Shown one piece after another: positions 1 to 12,178 of a stretch of DNA of 64,000 nucleotides (its first letter is position 1; the number at the start of each line of letters is the position of its first letter). Origin of the DNA: Sepioteuthis lessoniana (lineage: Eukaryota; Mollusca; Cephalopoda; Myopsida; Loliginidae); assembly GCA_963585895.1 (NCBI GenBank), contig OY757947.1, positions 34,848,883-34,912,882 of the forward strand. The letters are read 5' to 3'. The notes under the pieces were generated by a model, which was not told where the DNA came from, made no database searches, and was given only the letters and a program-made list of their open reading frames with translations. The translations under genes were made by a program, and so were the position numbers.

Positions 1-1060
1 GTTATGTGGGTAGCGTGAGTTACTCAAATTTCATAAAGAGTTTCTAACAAAATGTAGCTTAATATTGTTGCAGAGGAGACTTCCGGGTACTAGGTGACTT
101 CATATCGGTGACTTCCGGGTACTTGGACAAAAATGAATTATAACTAAAACAAGCAAGCATCAAAACAAATAAGTTTGAGTTTGAGTTTTGTTTAACAGCA
201 TATCAACCTCTGTAGGTCATTTTATGCCAAGAAAGGTTAGGTTGGTTTTGTCTTCTATGCGGGTTTTAGGGCATGTTTTATTTGTTTGTTATTTTGTTTT
301 CCAATAGTTCTTGATTCTATTTGGCCAGATATTGGTGAAAAGGTTGATTTGGTCAGATTTCAGTGAAAAGGTGAGGTTTTTTGGAAGACTTAAAATGTTC
401 TCAAGTTTAGTTGATTTTATGGCATAAAAAACCCTACAGGCCACACAATGCCAAACTTCGTTCATACACATATTAAACCAAAGATTTACAAATACTTAGT
501 AGATAATATTCCAAATGAGCCAGAGCCCACCTGCCTGCACACAAAACTAATGGCTCCAAGCATTGCTGCTATACAACATCAACAATTCAACCAAACGTCA
601 ATAATCTGCCCGCACATACTTAAATAGTTATACACATGAATTGTAAGCGAATACATGATTTGTAAACATTCAGTCAAAACAAATAAGAGAAGGTTGAGTT
701 GAATAGATATTGTCTTTTTATGTATAATTTTGGTAATAAGTAATAATTTACACAAAATGTTTTTGCGTGAATATTAATTTTTTTCTATGTCCTCAGTGTA
801 TATAATTGTTTTGTTTTCTTGGGTGTCAGTCCTGAATTTCTTCAGGATAAAACTTTGTTGTCGTCGTGAAATTTGGGTAGAGCATTTAATGTCTGACTTC
901 TTCAACTATTGGACTGCTACTGACCAGCATGTTGGATCCTGGTATTCAGAACCACTAATTTTGTAATGGCAAAATAAGAAAAGGTCATTTTTGTAAATTA
1001 TGACACCCGTGGGCCTTTTTCTATTTTTTTGATTTAGGGGCTCACGTGGGTTGGGAGCAC
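1..1060. other. Unassigned AT-rich DNA with two scraps of the GGCAT hairpin repeat
   Basis: No coding region is credible here. Around 196-230 (plus) there is a decayed copy of the small hairpin motif (GGCAT-like arm, AACCT/AGGTT inner arm, ATGCC arm) that forms the tail of SINE-B and of repeat D elsewhere in the window. Around 415-455 a second, reversed and more decayed copy can be traced. Short open frames in the region lack any recognisable domain. Confidence 0.5.
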
Positions 1061-1063
1061 AGA

Positions 1064-1990
1064 GATGCGAAGATTTAATATAAACTTTGTTTGGTTTCTA
1101 GCTTTGGTTCCTTTGTTTTTAATGACAAATCAACTTTTGCGGGGTTATTTTATACCAAAGTCATCATTGTTGAAGAAGAGCAGCGGTATTACTTTACCCA
1201 TAGCTGGGGGTAGGATTGATTTCTGGTTTCTTTGTTTAATGGCACATCAAGATTTGTTGGTTATTTAATGCTAAAGCCATTCTTATAGAAGAACAATAGT
1301 GATATTATCTTACCCATAGCTGGTGGGGGATAGGAGTGATTTCTGATTTCTTGGTTTAATGGCATATCAATCTTTATGGGTTATCTGATGACAAAGTCAT
1401 CCTTTCTTAAAGAACAGCCGTAGTATTATTCAACCCATAGCTGGTGGGGGGTACGATTTCTTTGTTTAATGTCATATCAAATTTTTGTGGGATTTTTTTT
1501 TTCATGCCAAAGCCATCCATGTTGAAGAACAACAGTCATATTATTTGACCCAAAGCTGGAGGAGATAAGGGTTGGTTTCTGTTTTCTTTATTTAATGGTA
1601 TATCAAATTTCGTATTATTTAACCCCTAGCTGGTGGAGGGTACGATGTCTTTGTTTAATGGCATATCAAATTTTCTTGGTTTTTTTTATACCAACGCCAT
1701 CCTTGTTGAAGAACAACAGTCATATTATTTGACCCATAGCTGGGGGAGATAAGGGTTGGTTTCTGTTTTCTTTGTTTAATGGTATATCAAATTTCGTGGA
1801 TTATTTAATGCCAAAGCCATCCTTGTGGAAGATCAGTAGTGATATCGTTCAACCCATACTGGGGGAGATAAGGGAGGATCATACTTTTTCCAAGGTTATT
1901 TGTCTGAAAGTGAACGTAATAGTGCGACTAGAGTTTGAACTCGCATACTACAATCTTTGAGTCCAGCACATTAGCCACGATGCTGCAGGA
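1064..1990 (-). mobile_element. SINE-B copy with its 3' tail tandemly amplified
   Basis: Read on the minus strand, the tRNA-like head lies near 1880-1985 and the tail runs towards lower coordinates. The tail module is present about seven times between 1080 and 1860, with module starts near 1111, 1232, 1353, 1458, 1585, 1651 and 1769. Each module carries the hairpin motif plus a stretch reading 'acccatagctgg'. The intact SINE-B copies at 27765 and 36940 have this module only once, so the tail has been amplified in place. Spacing is irregular (about 66-127 bp), which suggests deletions after amplification. Confidence 0.6.
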
Positions 1991-3180
1991 ACTTTCCAGA
2001 TAATTTTTTTAGCCTCACTGAAAAAAAAAAAAAAAAATAAACTGCCTATTTTCTGTTAAAGTAATAAACAGGTATTGTTTATTTTGCGTTTGTGTGTGTG
2101 TTATAAAAATTTATTTCAAACAGACTTCGGTAAAAGAAGAAAAAAAAAAAAAGAAAGAACAGGGAAGTTCCCTCCCCTTAATTGTAAAGGGAAAAAACAA
2201 GATACGGATATAATTTTAAAACAAGTAAAAGAAAAAGGAGAACTTTGTCTTATTGGAAGGACATAGTCAGATACTATTGGGAGCAACTTGTCCTCCACAT
2301 TTCAGTATATTTTTTGTTGTATTCGTTTTGCTCTTTGTTTGTCTGTTGTTACAGTTGTGCTTTCTTTAAAATAAAAAAAATGTAAGAATGATACATGTAT
2401 AAAGAAAAGGAGAAAACCAGCTACGCGTTATATTGTTTGTCCGGTTCAGAATTCCCCACGTTTTCATTCATATCACGTCGACCTCTTTAACCTTGAAACA
2501 CCCTCATTCGTCCGTGGTCTTAGTAACCCACACATAGGACATCGACCATATCTCGAAAAATTAAAAATACGGGTGGAAACCCGTAACATAACCAACCAAC
2601 CCCACCATTTCTTCGGCCGGAACTCCTAAACTTTTGAATATGCTCAGATGCTGTCCTGTGAAGCAGTAAAAAAGAGAGCCATTAGAAATGTATTTGTCAC
2701 TTGCTACTTTTAACCTATAAAAAGTATGTAAATTGGCAATGAGCTATCCGAGAAATTCGATTAAAAGTTTATGAAACAGAAAATTCCCTTAAATTCGACC
2801 GAACAACAAAATCTAAGAATTCGATTAAAAGTTGACTTAACAGAAAATTCAACAAAAATTAAACGAAAGCTGAAAAATCAACCAAATTTCAACGAAAGCA
2901 CAAAAACTATTTAGATTCAAAGAACTTTGTTTACTGGACACTCTCTCAGAGATATATCCCGCAAATAACAATGAATTTGCAACACTTTTTCTTTTCTTTT
3001 CTTTTCTTTTCTTTTCTTTTCTTTTGTTTCTCTAATATAAAGTTTGTTTTCTAAAACTTTGTCATCTGTATTACCTTTTTGAATCAATATCTGAACTAGA
3101 AAACTGTGGGACATATTTTTTGAAATTACTCACTAAAGAACCCCGAAAAAGATTTTCCCTATATATAGAAAATTTGGTAA
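1991..3180. other. Unassigned DNA with an AAAAG pentanucleotide tract
   Basis: AT-rich sequence with homopolymer A near 2022-2038 and 2142-2153, and a (CTTTT)n tract at about 2985-3025. Around 2750-2900 there are short degenerate repeats of the form 'gaattcgattaaaag'. No gene or known element was recognised. Confidence 0.5.
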
Positions 3181-3204
3181 TTAACCCATGTATTTAGTTT
3201 GTAT

Positions 3205-3210
3205 GTCTAC

Positions 3211-3276
<66 letters not shown>

Positions 3277-3705
3277 ATGTCTGTGCGCGCGTAAGAAAGT
3301 ATGTGCGTATGAGTGAGAGAGAGAGTGTGTGTGTGTGTGTGTTTTAGTGTATATGTGTATGTGTGTGAGTGTATGTGTGTGTGAGTGAGTGAGAGAGTGT
3401 GTGTGTGTTTTAATGTGTATGTGTATGAGTGTATGTGTGTGTGTGTGTTTTAGTGTATATGTGTGTGTGAGTGAGTGAGAGAGTGTGTGTGTGTGTGTTT
3501 TAGTGCATATGTGTATGTATGTGAGTGTATGTATGTGTGAGTGAGTGAGAGAGTGTGTGTGTGTGTGTGTTTTAGTGTATATGTGTGTGTGTGTTTTAGT
3601 GTATATGTGTGTGTGTGAGTGAGTGAGAGTGTGTGTGTGTGTTTTAGTGTATATGTGTATGTGTGTGAGTGTATGTGTGTGTGAGGGAGTAAGTGAGTGT
3701 TTCAT
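3205..3705. repeat. Microsatellite cluster: (AG)n followed by compound (TG)n/(TGAG)n
   Basis: About 60 bp of (GA)n at 3213-3275 are followed by some 400 bp of compound TG-rich repeats. Short units such as 'gtgtatgtgtgtgagtgagtgaga' recur roughly every 60-130 bp, which points to higher-order duplication. The 174-residue minus-strand open frame over this tract is an artefact of the repeat. Confidence 0.9.
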
Positions 3706-4060
3706 CTTGTGGTTTACACGATTTTTTTTTCATTGCAACTGAAATCCCTAGGTTTAAGCTAGCATTTTAACTAACTCCCCTTAGGGATTTTCTTCAGATC
3801 AAAATCAATGTAGGTGGAGAGAAAAACCAAACCAAAGACTAGATGGCACAATAACCATGTGTCATACCTCTGAGGAAATTTGATCCTGTATTCTTGGAGA
3901 GGAATAAAATTTGTTCACTTCACATACCTTTTTTTTTATGTCTCATGATTGCAGGGCGTAGGTCTCTTGTCATGACAGCAACAGAATTAGGCAGAACCAA
4001 CTTCGTCTAAGCAGTTCTTTTATTAGAAAGTGCTAAACAGTGTGTTGGATGGGACTATAA
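3706..4060. other. Unassigned DNA
   Basis: Unique-looking sequence between a microsatellite cluster and a satellite array. I see no gene, RNA or element here. Confidence 0.4.
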
Positions 4061-4122
4061 AAAATTAGTTGGTTGAGATTTATGGCATATCAACCCTTGA
4101 AGATTATTTAATGTCAAATCCT

Positions 4123-4187
<65 letters not shown>

Positions 4188-5125
4188 GTTGCTTGGCTGG
4201 GTTTTATGACATATCAACAGTTGTAGGTTATTTAATGCCAAATCAGGTTTCTACATATGTATAAGAAATATATGATTTGGTTTGGTTGGGTTTTATGGCA
4301 TACTAACGATTGTAGGTCATTTAATGCCAAATCCTCTTTATACATATATTTTAGATATATATGATTTGGTTTGTTTTGGTTTTATGGCATATCAACCATT
4401 GTAGGTTATTTAATTCCAAATCCTCTTTATACATATATATTAAATATATATGATTTGGTTTGGTTGGGTTTTATGGCATATCAGGCATTGTAGGTTATTT
4501 AATGCCAAATGCTCTTTATACATATATATCAAACATATATGATTTGGTTTGGTTGGGTTTTATGGCATATCAACCCTTGTAGGTTATTTAATGCCAAATC
4601 TTCTTTAGACATATATATTAAATATATATGATTTGGTTTGGTTGGCTTTTATGGCGTATCAACCATAGTAGGTTATTTAATGCCAAATCCTCTTTATACA
4701 TATATATTAAATATATATGATTTGGTTTGGTTGGGTTTTATGGCATATCAACCCTTGTAGGTTATTTAATGCCATGTCCTCTTCATACATATATATTGAA
4801 TATATATGGTTTGATTTGGTCGGGATTTTTGGCGTATCAACCATTGTAGGTTATTTAATACCAAATCCTCTTTATACATATATATTAAATATATATGATA
4901 TGGTTTGGTTGTCTTTTATGGCGTATCAACCCTTGTAGGTTATTTAATGCCAAATCTTCTTTAGACATATATATTGAATATATATGATTTGATTTGTTTG
5001 GGTTTTATGGCATATCAACCCTTGTAGGTTATTTAATACCAAATCTTCTTTAGACATATACATAAATATGTATGATCTGGTTTTGTTTGTTTTTATCAAA
5101 CATTGTAGGTAATTTAACGCGAAAT
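4060..5125 (+). repeat. 89-bp satellite array, about 12 units, each holding the GGCAT hairpin
   Basis: Units repeat with a period of 89 bp, for example at 4385, 4474, 4563, 4652 and 4741; the first units are irregular. Each unit has three parts: a GT-rich lead ('gatttggtttggttggg'), the hairpin with outer arms TGGCAT/ATGCCA and inner arms AACCT/AGGTT, and a self-complementary AT block ('catatatattaaatatatatg'). The (TA)n tract at 4126-4182 occupies that AT block in one unit. The hairpin is the one at the tail of SINE-B and repeat D, so the satellite probably arose from a SINE tail. Confidence 0.85.
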
Positions 5126-5129
5126 TAGA

Positions 5130-5938
5130 ATTTAAATTGTGAATATGCACCCCCCTTCACCATTGACACATCCACCATTCTGCTTTTTACCTCATTAAGC
5201 TGTAAATGTGATAACATTTTAAAAGATTGAAAAAACAGATGATTTTTTTATGTTTTGAATGAAACAAAAGAAAAATAAACAAGTATAGATGTTGCTGGTC
5301 ACAAATTGGGGGATCATTTTATTTTGAATATTCTCCGAAAAACCAATTGGGAAAATTTGACCAACTTTGACTGGTGATTATTAAAATATATTGTCAACGG
5401 AAGGCCTTGTTTTATGACACAAAACATTGGCAAGTATTTGCCTGTGACTTGCTTCAAGCTCATACATCGATTAGGAAGCTTCTGTTGTTAACTTAACTGC
5501 CTTTTCTACACTTTGTGAATGTGAGGGTTAATCTGGCAACTCTAGTTTTTGTACCATTCATCGAGGACTCCAGAAGTTCCTTTTCTGAAAACCTTTCAGT
5601 AAATGCAAGTTTTCAAACTCCATTTTGTGAAAGGTTAAATAAGTTGGACCAAATTGGATCTCTAAAATTGATCGTGGTTATTTTTTTTTAAATCTTTTCT
5701 TGGCTGGCTCTTCTCTCCTGAAAGAATATAAAAGTTGATTTATTGAGTTAAGTAATTTTTATTGAGTTAAGTAATTTTTATGTGGAAATTAGGACAGAAC
5801 TTTAAAATGATTCTATACATCAACACAATCAATTTAATTAAAAACCATTCAAACTACGAACACTAGTAAATTAAAATCTCTTTGAATACCCATTAACTAG
5901 ACCTTATGCCAGACATGTTCTCAGACGAAAGAAAAAAG

Positions 5939-5940
<2 letters not shown>
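5130..5940. other. Unassigned DNA
   Basis: AT-rich sequence without a recognisable gene or element. A short direct duplication ('attgagttaagtaattttta') lies at about 5743-5780. Confidence 0.4.
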
Positions 5941-6031
<91 letters not shown>

Positions 6032-6420
6032 CGTGTATACATATACAAAAAAAGAACTACCGGTAAATTTAAAACCACAAAACTCCAAGATACACACTCA
6101 CATTCATCACAGAAATAGCTGTTAGTGAAAGCAAAAACCACTCCAACTCCAACAGACACACACACACACACACACATACACAGCTATAAACATATCACAT
6201 ATCAAAGGCAAGTAAAGCAGACCAGGCCAAAGTAAACACACCCCAGGAAAGAGGGAGAATGACCCCTATATAAACCTTCCTGACCAACCAAAGGTCATTT
6301 AAACTGGAAACAAGTGTGAGTTCAAGTCTCATTAACAAGGCCTTGTGCCATATACGTTCTCTGACGAAAGCAACGAGCTGGAAACATACATATATCGAAC
6401 ACGTGCGTAAGAACCAAATA
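5888..6420. repeat. (CA)n-(TA)n microsatellite between two diverged direct repeats
   Basis: A (CA)n tract followed by (TA)n lies at 5945-6027, and a shorter (CA)n at 6157-6182. The segment just before the microsatellite (about 5890-5945) recurs at about 6330-6395, with a shared run of the form 'ctctgacgaaag'. This suggests a local duplication of a microsatellite-seeding element. Open frames across it are artefacts. Confidence 0.55.
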
Positions 6421-7440
6421 AATAAATTCAAAAAATACAAATCTCTTCGTGGACCTTCTTATTCTAAAAAATAATCATTTTTATATAAATAAATGTTTAC
6501 TTAGATTATAACTAAAATTTTTTATAACTTCTTTCATGGCGTTCTGTGTCACGATGTTGGGCATTCGTCGTGTTGGTGTGTATGGGTGCCAGTCGGACGA
6601 TCCTTTTGTCTGTTTTGGCGCGAAACCCACACAAAGGCCCGTGCACGAGACCGGAAGTGGACGAGGAAAGGAAGGTCCGAAAGAAGACAGAAGAAGAGAG
6701 TCAGCAGAAGAGAGGAGAAGAGAACAATCGGCTTGAGATAGCAGTCCAGAGAAGGACACACTCGGCAGAATAATGTAGTGAGAAGATGAAAGCAGGGCAG
6801 AGAAGAGAGTCAACAGAAGTCAGAAAGACGACTGCTAAGACCTGCTGACCTACTGAGGCCGGGTTAATCAACGCGAGAAGATGTTAGCACTGCTAGTAGC
6901 TTTTGTGGGAGCTTCGCTCGAGTGCACGTTCGCGTTAGCTCACAAAATGCACAAAAAGTGTCACATAGACTTCCCCCTTTTTGCGCTTGGAGCTGACCCA
7001 AGTCCGTGTTTGTTTGTTTGTTTGTTTGTTTGTTTGTTCTTTTCTTCCACCCTCTCGGTTGTGTTTTGTTTGTTCGTAAAGAAATATGTAATACCCCTGG
7101 TCGGAGATGAGAGAAACCACTTGACGATCTGATATGATGGCCATGAATGATTTAAGGAAGCTGAGATAATGGGGTTGGCCGGCGATGAGTATTGGCACAG
7201 TTCTATACAACTAGTATAGAACGCCATGGCTTCTTCCCTCACTTCCAGTTCGTCTGACTTCACCATTCAGTACAAAATATTTTCAGGCAGTAGAGAAAAA
7301 GCACTATGCAGAATATTTTTCAATGCAATGTATAATATTTCAAGTGGCTGTTGCTTAACCCTTTTGATCATATGGAAAATATACAGTTGCTGGTTATCCC
7401 TTTTGATTTCAAGATGAACTTTATAGGATTTACACTCCTA
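6421..7440. other. Unassigned, relatively GC-rich DNA with a purine-rich stretch
   Basis: 6536-6960 is more GC-rich than its surroundings, with a purine-rich plus strand at 6655-6830. A (TTTG)n tract sits at 7005-7036. Several overlapping short frames exist, but none shows a domain. The stretch could be part of an old retroelement leader, but I cannot support a family. Confidence 0.35.
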
Positions 7441-7702
7441 TATTTTAAAATGGCCGTGATGCCACTTGTTTCCGAAACAAAGATGGTGGATGTCGGTAAA
7501 CTATTCAGTCTCGGGAACCTATTGGTCAGGAAAGTCACGTGGTTAGTGCTCACAACTACATCTGTAACTTTGATTTTATCCCACACATTTGGAGCCGACT
7601 GCATGACAAGGATTGTCTATATATACTCTCGTTTTCCCAGAACTCATTCTCTCCATTGCGACTTAGAGAAACAACACACTCTCTCGATTTTGACTTCCAG
7701 AG

Positions 7703-7774
<72 letters not shown>

Positions 7775-8068
7775 ATTACATTTTGACTTCCAGCAGTCAA
7801 CCCCACGAAAATGTATACATCCTGCAACCTTTTTCTTTCTTGTTCTGCCTTTTCGGTTAGACTTCTTCCAGCCTCGAACACAACCACAGAAACTTCGTCA
7901 AACCCCGAAACAGACGAACAACCAACATGGGAGAAGACAAATGCCTTCTAGCACACGTTGCTATATTTCTATATATCGATACCTTACATGAAATACTTAG
8001 TCCACATACATTTTATAGTCTACAGAACACTTTCAATATTTAGTCTTTTTCCTTAACGTCCGTGTTAG

Positions 8069-8099
<31 letters not shown>

Positions 8100-8100
8100 G
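7441..8100. other. Unassigned DNA with a TATA-like site and CA/CT microsatellites
   Basis: A TATA-like stretch 'ctatatatactctcg' at about 7616-7631 is followed by two copies of 'attttgacttccag' flanking a (CA)n(CT)n tract (7707-7772). A further (CA)n lies at 8072-8095. The 169-residue plus-strand frame reads through the microsatellite and has no domain. A promoter or LTR origin is possible but unproven. Confidence 0.3.
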
Positions 8101-8329
8101 AATATTTAACGGACTATATTAGAATATTTGTAATGTTTCCTTTTTCTTGTATTTCTTGACATATAAATTTAATTTTGTTTGTACTGCTTTGTTTTAAATG
8201 TTCTTTTGTCCGCGTTGATTCACATCGTATACTTTATTTGCCTTTTCAATGATAAACCAACGTAAATTGAGGAACTAAAACGTGGAAAATATCAACATAA
8301 ACAACAACATGTCACCCTACAACTTAATT

Positions 8330-8910
8330 AGGCTGTGTGTTGCCCAGTCATCTGGAGCTGTAGAATACACTGACTGCACCTCTGCAGAGGGGTAAGACCC
8401 CCCCATAATGAGTATCCTGGATATGACACTAAACAATCTGATGGTGAGGTTCCAGCAGTGCTGGAGCATTGGGGAATGCGGAGTACCCCTTCATTGCCAT
8501 TGCTCCCAGATCCACTCTGGCCCGGAGTGGTAGCACCTGATAGGGCCCTATCTATGGGTTAAATAGAACTAACAGCATACATGCTAAAATGAATTGAGTA
8601 AACTAAATAGCTTGAAATAGAAACGTTTTTGACAATTAAACTGTACTTACACTTAAACTGCGTGCTTATACTTAACTGAATTATTTCAAATAGAACTGTT
8701 TTTCGACATTAAAACTGTATTTACACTTAACTGAATTATTACATATAACTGCTTGAATAGTTTGAAATGTAAATGTTTTTGACAATTAAACTGTGTACTC
8801 ATGCTAAACTGAACTGTTTTCAATAGAACAGATTATTTACATAAAAATGGATTTGGCGTTAAATAACCTATAAAGGTTGATATGCCATAAAACAAAACAA
8901 ACCAAACATT
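8330..8910 (-). repeat. Dispersed composite repeat D, minus-strand copy
   Basis: This is one of five copies of a repeat of about 580 bp. It has a unique part (about 8335-8560 here), short iterated motifs of the type 'ttcaaacaattcagtttag' (8560-8840 here, reversed), and the GGCAT hairpin at the far end (8848-8892). The unique part matches 28520-28750, 48670-48910, 50990-51180 and 35560-35790. No coding capacity is visible. The shared hairpin links repeat D to the SINE-B tail and suggests mobilisation by the same machinery. Confidence 0.7.
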
Positions 8911-9153
8911 AATTAGGCTGTGAAGTTTTGTAGACATTTCCTGTGGGCCTCAAGGTACATACCTCAAGGTGCATACCTTGAGTCCATGAATACATTAACT
9001 TAAAGGCCAAAGTCAACAATCGTGCTTGATTTAGAGGTCCAACTTTCCATCCAGCAAATGTAGGGTCCACCTTTTCTCTAGAAATCCCTACTACATATTC
9101 CAAGAGAGATCTCTGGTCACAATTCAGGTCATCTATTTCCTCAATAGTAAATG
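8909..9153 (-). pseudogene. Fragment of an unrecognised host-like protein family (GPLNQAR family)
   Basis: The minus-strand translation contains 'GISREKVDPTFAGWKVGPLN' followed by QARLLTLA. It aligns with residues encoded at about 53380-53550 on the plus strand ('GISRGKVDSRYASWKIGPLN' then QARWLTLA). Homology begins sharply at 9153 with 'FTIEEIDDLNCDQRSLLEYV' and fades near 8940, so only one exon-sized part remains. I do not know the function of the family. From memory, similar proteins are multicopy in cnidarians and molluscs. Not translated as a gene here. Confidence 0.6.
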
Positions 9154-9368
9154 TTGGGTATCACCCACCTTTTCCCACACAATGAACTAGTCCATCTGCC
9201 AAATATAACAGAAGCTACTAATACAAGAGCAGATTAGAAGGTGAAAAGCAGCTTCTTATAGGAATAGTATTAGAGCGTTGGAGACTGGAGATCGCACTAG
9301 ATCACCTTACTTGTCACCGTAATAACGGAAACCAATACTACCGTTGGACTATATCTTTATTCTGTATT
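9153..9368 (+). repeat. Dispersed element E, left part
   Basis: About 9155-9215 matches, in reverse orientation, about 15940-15995; both contain 'atgttgggtatc' followed by 'tccatctgcca'. The next part, 9369 onward, is the 118-bp unit, which also occurs once next to the second copy. The two loci are therefore copies of one dispersed element. Confidence 0.55.
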
Positions 9369-10085
9369 CACAAATCCTATGTTCTTGTCTACTAATAGTC
9401 TCTCTATTGTATATACTTTTTTCCTGAGAATATATCTCTATTTCCTCTCATATCGTGGTTTGTCCTTTATTTAATATTACTAGTGTTCACTAATCCTATG
9501 TTCTTGTCTACTAATAGTCTCTCTATTGTATATACTTTTTCCTGAGAATATATCTCTATTTCCTCTCATATCGTGATTTGTCCTTTATTTGATATTACAA
9601 GCGTTCACTAATCCTATGTTCTTGTCTACTAATAGTCTCTCTATTGTATATACTTTTTCCTGAGAATATATCTCTATTTCCTCTCATATCGTGATTTGTC
9701 CTTTATTTGATATTACAAGCGTTCACTAATCCTATGTTCTTGTCTACTAATAGTCTCTCTATTGTATATACTTTTTTCTGAGAATATATCTCTATTTCCT
9801 CTCATATCGTGATTTGTCCTTTATTTGATATTACAAGCGTTCACTAATCCTATGTTCTTGTCTACTAATAGTCTCTCTATTGTATATAGTTTTTTCTGAG
9901 AATATATCTCTATTTCCTCTCATATTGTGGTTTGTCCTTTATTTAATATTACAAGCATTCACTAATCCTATGTTCTTGTCTACTAATAGTCTCTCTATTG
10001 TATATACTTTTTCCTGAGAATATATCTTTATTTCCTCTCATATCGTGGTTTGTCCTTTATTTAATATTACAAGCGTTCACTAACC
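9369..10085 (+). repeat. 118-bp satellite, six units
   Basis: Unit starts fall at 9369, 9488, 9606, 9724, 9842 and 9960, with a partial seventh start at 10078. The spacing is therefore 118-119 bp. Units read 'cactaatcctatgttcttg' at the start and differ by only a few substitutions, indicating recent expansion or homogenisation. A single unit sits reversed at about 15780-15850 inside the other copy of element E. Confidence 0.9.
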
Positions 10086-10440
10086 TGAACGCAACAGTAA
10101 AATAAGAAGTATCCAGAGGACTACCAACTGCTGTAATTGTCATTTGGTGTAAATCATTGTAAATATTCCACACAATTTAGCGAGTGGAACAGAGAATACT
10201 GTAAAATCTCTTGCAGTATTGTAGGGAATAGAAGAATAAAAAAATCAAATTAAATTAAAAATAATTTTTAAAAATATGCAGAAACTCCCAGAAGCCCCTG
10301 ACAGGAAGAATTTCGTTCTCGTTCAGCTGTGACCAGCGGAGTGACAACACCTAAATCTTTCTTGCTAGTGGTAAAAGGCGCCATACATCCACCTCTAACC
10401 TTTCCACTCGTAGCAGCTGCCTCTTTTACGACTAAAAACA
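10086..10440. other. Unassigned DNA
   Basis: No recognisable gene or element. The stretch follows the satellite and precedes repeat X. Confidence 0.4.
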
Positions 10441-10573
10441 CCGAATAATGAATTCATCAGAATCACAATTAAGACACTATACAACGGATTTAATGATTAA
10501 CTGAAAACAACAGATTTAAACAGATCTCCCAAAAGCGTCTAACACGTTGTTAACGTTTTTAAATACCAAATAT

Positions 10574-10617
<44 letters not shown>

Positions 10618-10622
<5 letters not shown>

Positions 10623-11614
10623 TGGCGACTCTAGCCTATTTTTGCGACTCGTGCCCCCCACCGCCCTTTGTCAACTTCAGTTCCCAACCCGTGGTCCGTG
10701 GACCCAAAGGAAGTCATCATAGTTGCTATTGCGTGATTCTCCATTGTATAGCACAGATTGACAAACGTACCTTGCATGGTGTTTTTTTTAAACAATCAAG
10801 ATACTATATAATTTGTAATCTTGTTAATACAGTAGATAAGATAATTTTTTTTCCTTTCAAAAGTATAGAAGAAAAGAGAAGATGTTCATTACTATGACGA
10901 GAAAAATATGTTTATTAAAATAAAGAAACTGATGACAATATACACAGACACAGCTAGTAGTTTCAATTTCGCTTAAAATAAAGATTATTTGTTGAAAATG
11001 TATTCAAATAAACAAATTTTAGTTACAGAATGTAATATATGCAACATTCATTAAAGAAATAGAGATCTGTTAGTGAAAAAACGAATTAAAACACGCCGTT
11101 TAACCAACATTTACCATAGCAATAATGATGACGTCGGCGACGGCTATAATCTGCTATCCCCCCTCTCTCTCTCTCGGTCCCTCTCCCTCTTCTCAAGACA
11201 GCTGTCACCAGTCACAATGTGCTAATATTTTTGAGCACTGTATTTTGAGTTGCTCTTGCTATTGGCTACAGCCAAAAGCGGATTTCTCTAACATTACTGT
11301 TATTATAAGGGTCTAGTGCTGGGCACGGATTGTGCGTGTTCAACATTATAGCCGATTTTATGGGATGTTCAATGAATCTGACGGTGGCCGGACAAAGACC
11401 ATCCGTTCAAAACAGCATCGTTGTATTATTCCCAGATATATTTATGAACTTTTGGCTACTTAGTTATCGAAACTTGAATAGATACGTAATTTAATTGAGA
11501 TCAGACTAAGTATATTTCCTTGAAATTAATGGATGATTTTTAATCCATTTTGAATAACATTGACTGAGTTATTGGTCGTGCCGGGCACGAGTAGCACTAG
11601 TCCCGTCTCCGCCC

Positions 11615-11623
<9 letters not shown>
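10618..11623. mobile_element. Non-autonomous hAT-like DNA transposon, about 1.0 kb
   Basis: The left end begins 'cagtggcgactctagcc' and the right end, reversed, begins 'caggggcggagacggg'. Both ends then share 'ctcgtgcccc/g' about 30 bp in, so they form imperfect terminal inverted repeats of the hAT CAG-GGGCG type. The element lies inside a (TA)n array (10577-10617 and 11624-11660), so an 8-bp target duplication cannot be defined. The interior has no transposase. Positions 10677-10704 read 'cccaacccgtggtccgtgga', which resembles the end of another hAT group and may be a nested scrap. The identical insertion point is empty in repeat X copy 2. Confidence 0.55.
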
Positions 11624-11661
<38 letters not shown>

Positions 11662-11884
11662 ATCTAAGAATGACTAACACATTTTAACTCTTTGACTGGG
11701 GGATTCAACCATTTCATTTGTATTCAGGAAGAATTTCCTCAACCACTGAATGGTTGTTGAACCCAGAAATAAAGGCAAAATATCTTTGTCAATCTTTTAC
11801 TATCTACTTTCATATAATTCCTTTACAGCCTTCATATCCAAGAAGTTAAACCAGTAAAATAATGTGGGGTAAGAAAAGTATAAC

Positions 11885-12178
11885 TGGAGATGCCAGTGGT
11901 GTAATGGTTATCGTCGTAGGAAATGGACACGGCAACACGAGTTCAAATCCTGAACGAGACTGATTGCATTTCACATTACACTAATACCCTTGGGTAAGGT
12001 ATGAATCCAATTATTCTCCCTCCAGCTATGGCTAAATAGTAGGGCAGACTGGTTCTTCAACCTTGGTGAGGCAACTAGTCTAGGAGAAGGAAAACTCTGA
12101 ATTCAAACCTGTTAAACTCCGCTTAAAAATTGACCTTGTGTCATATCCTGCTCGAGCGGAGGGGGTGGGTAAATATGA
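11885..12178 (+). mobile_element. SINE-A, full length, with perfect 15-bp target duplication
   Basis: A tRNA-like head begins at 11885 with an A-box-like 'agtggtgtaatgg' and a B-box-like 'gagttcaaatcct' (about 11937-11951). The body ends with 'gggtgggtaaatatga'. The 15-bp sequence 'taagaaaagtataac' stands on both sides (11870-11884 and 12179-12193), which marks the ends exactly and indicates LINE-type retrotransposition. The site is uninterrupted in repeat X copy 2 near 22857. Confidence 0.88.

Noticed and set aside
3181-3705. 174-residue His/Thr-rich frame
   Set aside because: Product of CA/TG microsatellites on the minus strand.
4717-5150. Short frames over the 89-bp satellite
   Set aside because: Satellite artefact with no domain.
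9369-10085. CRISPR-like array (regular direct repeats)
   Set aside because: Units are contiguous and nearly identical with no variable spacers, in a eukaryotic context. It is a satellite.
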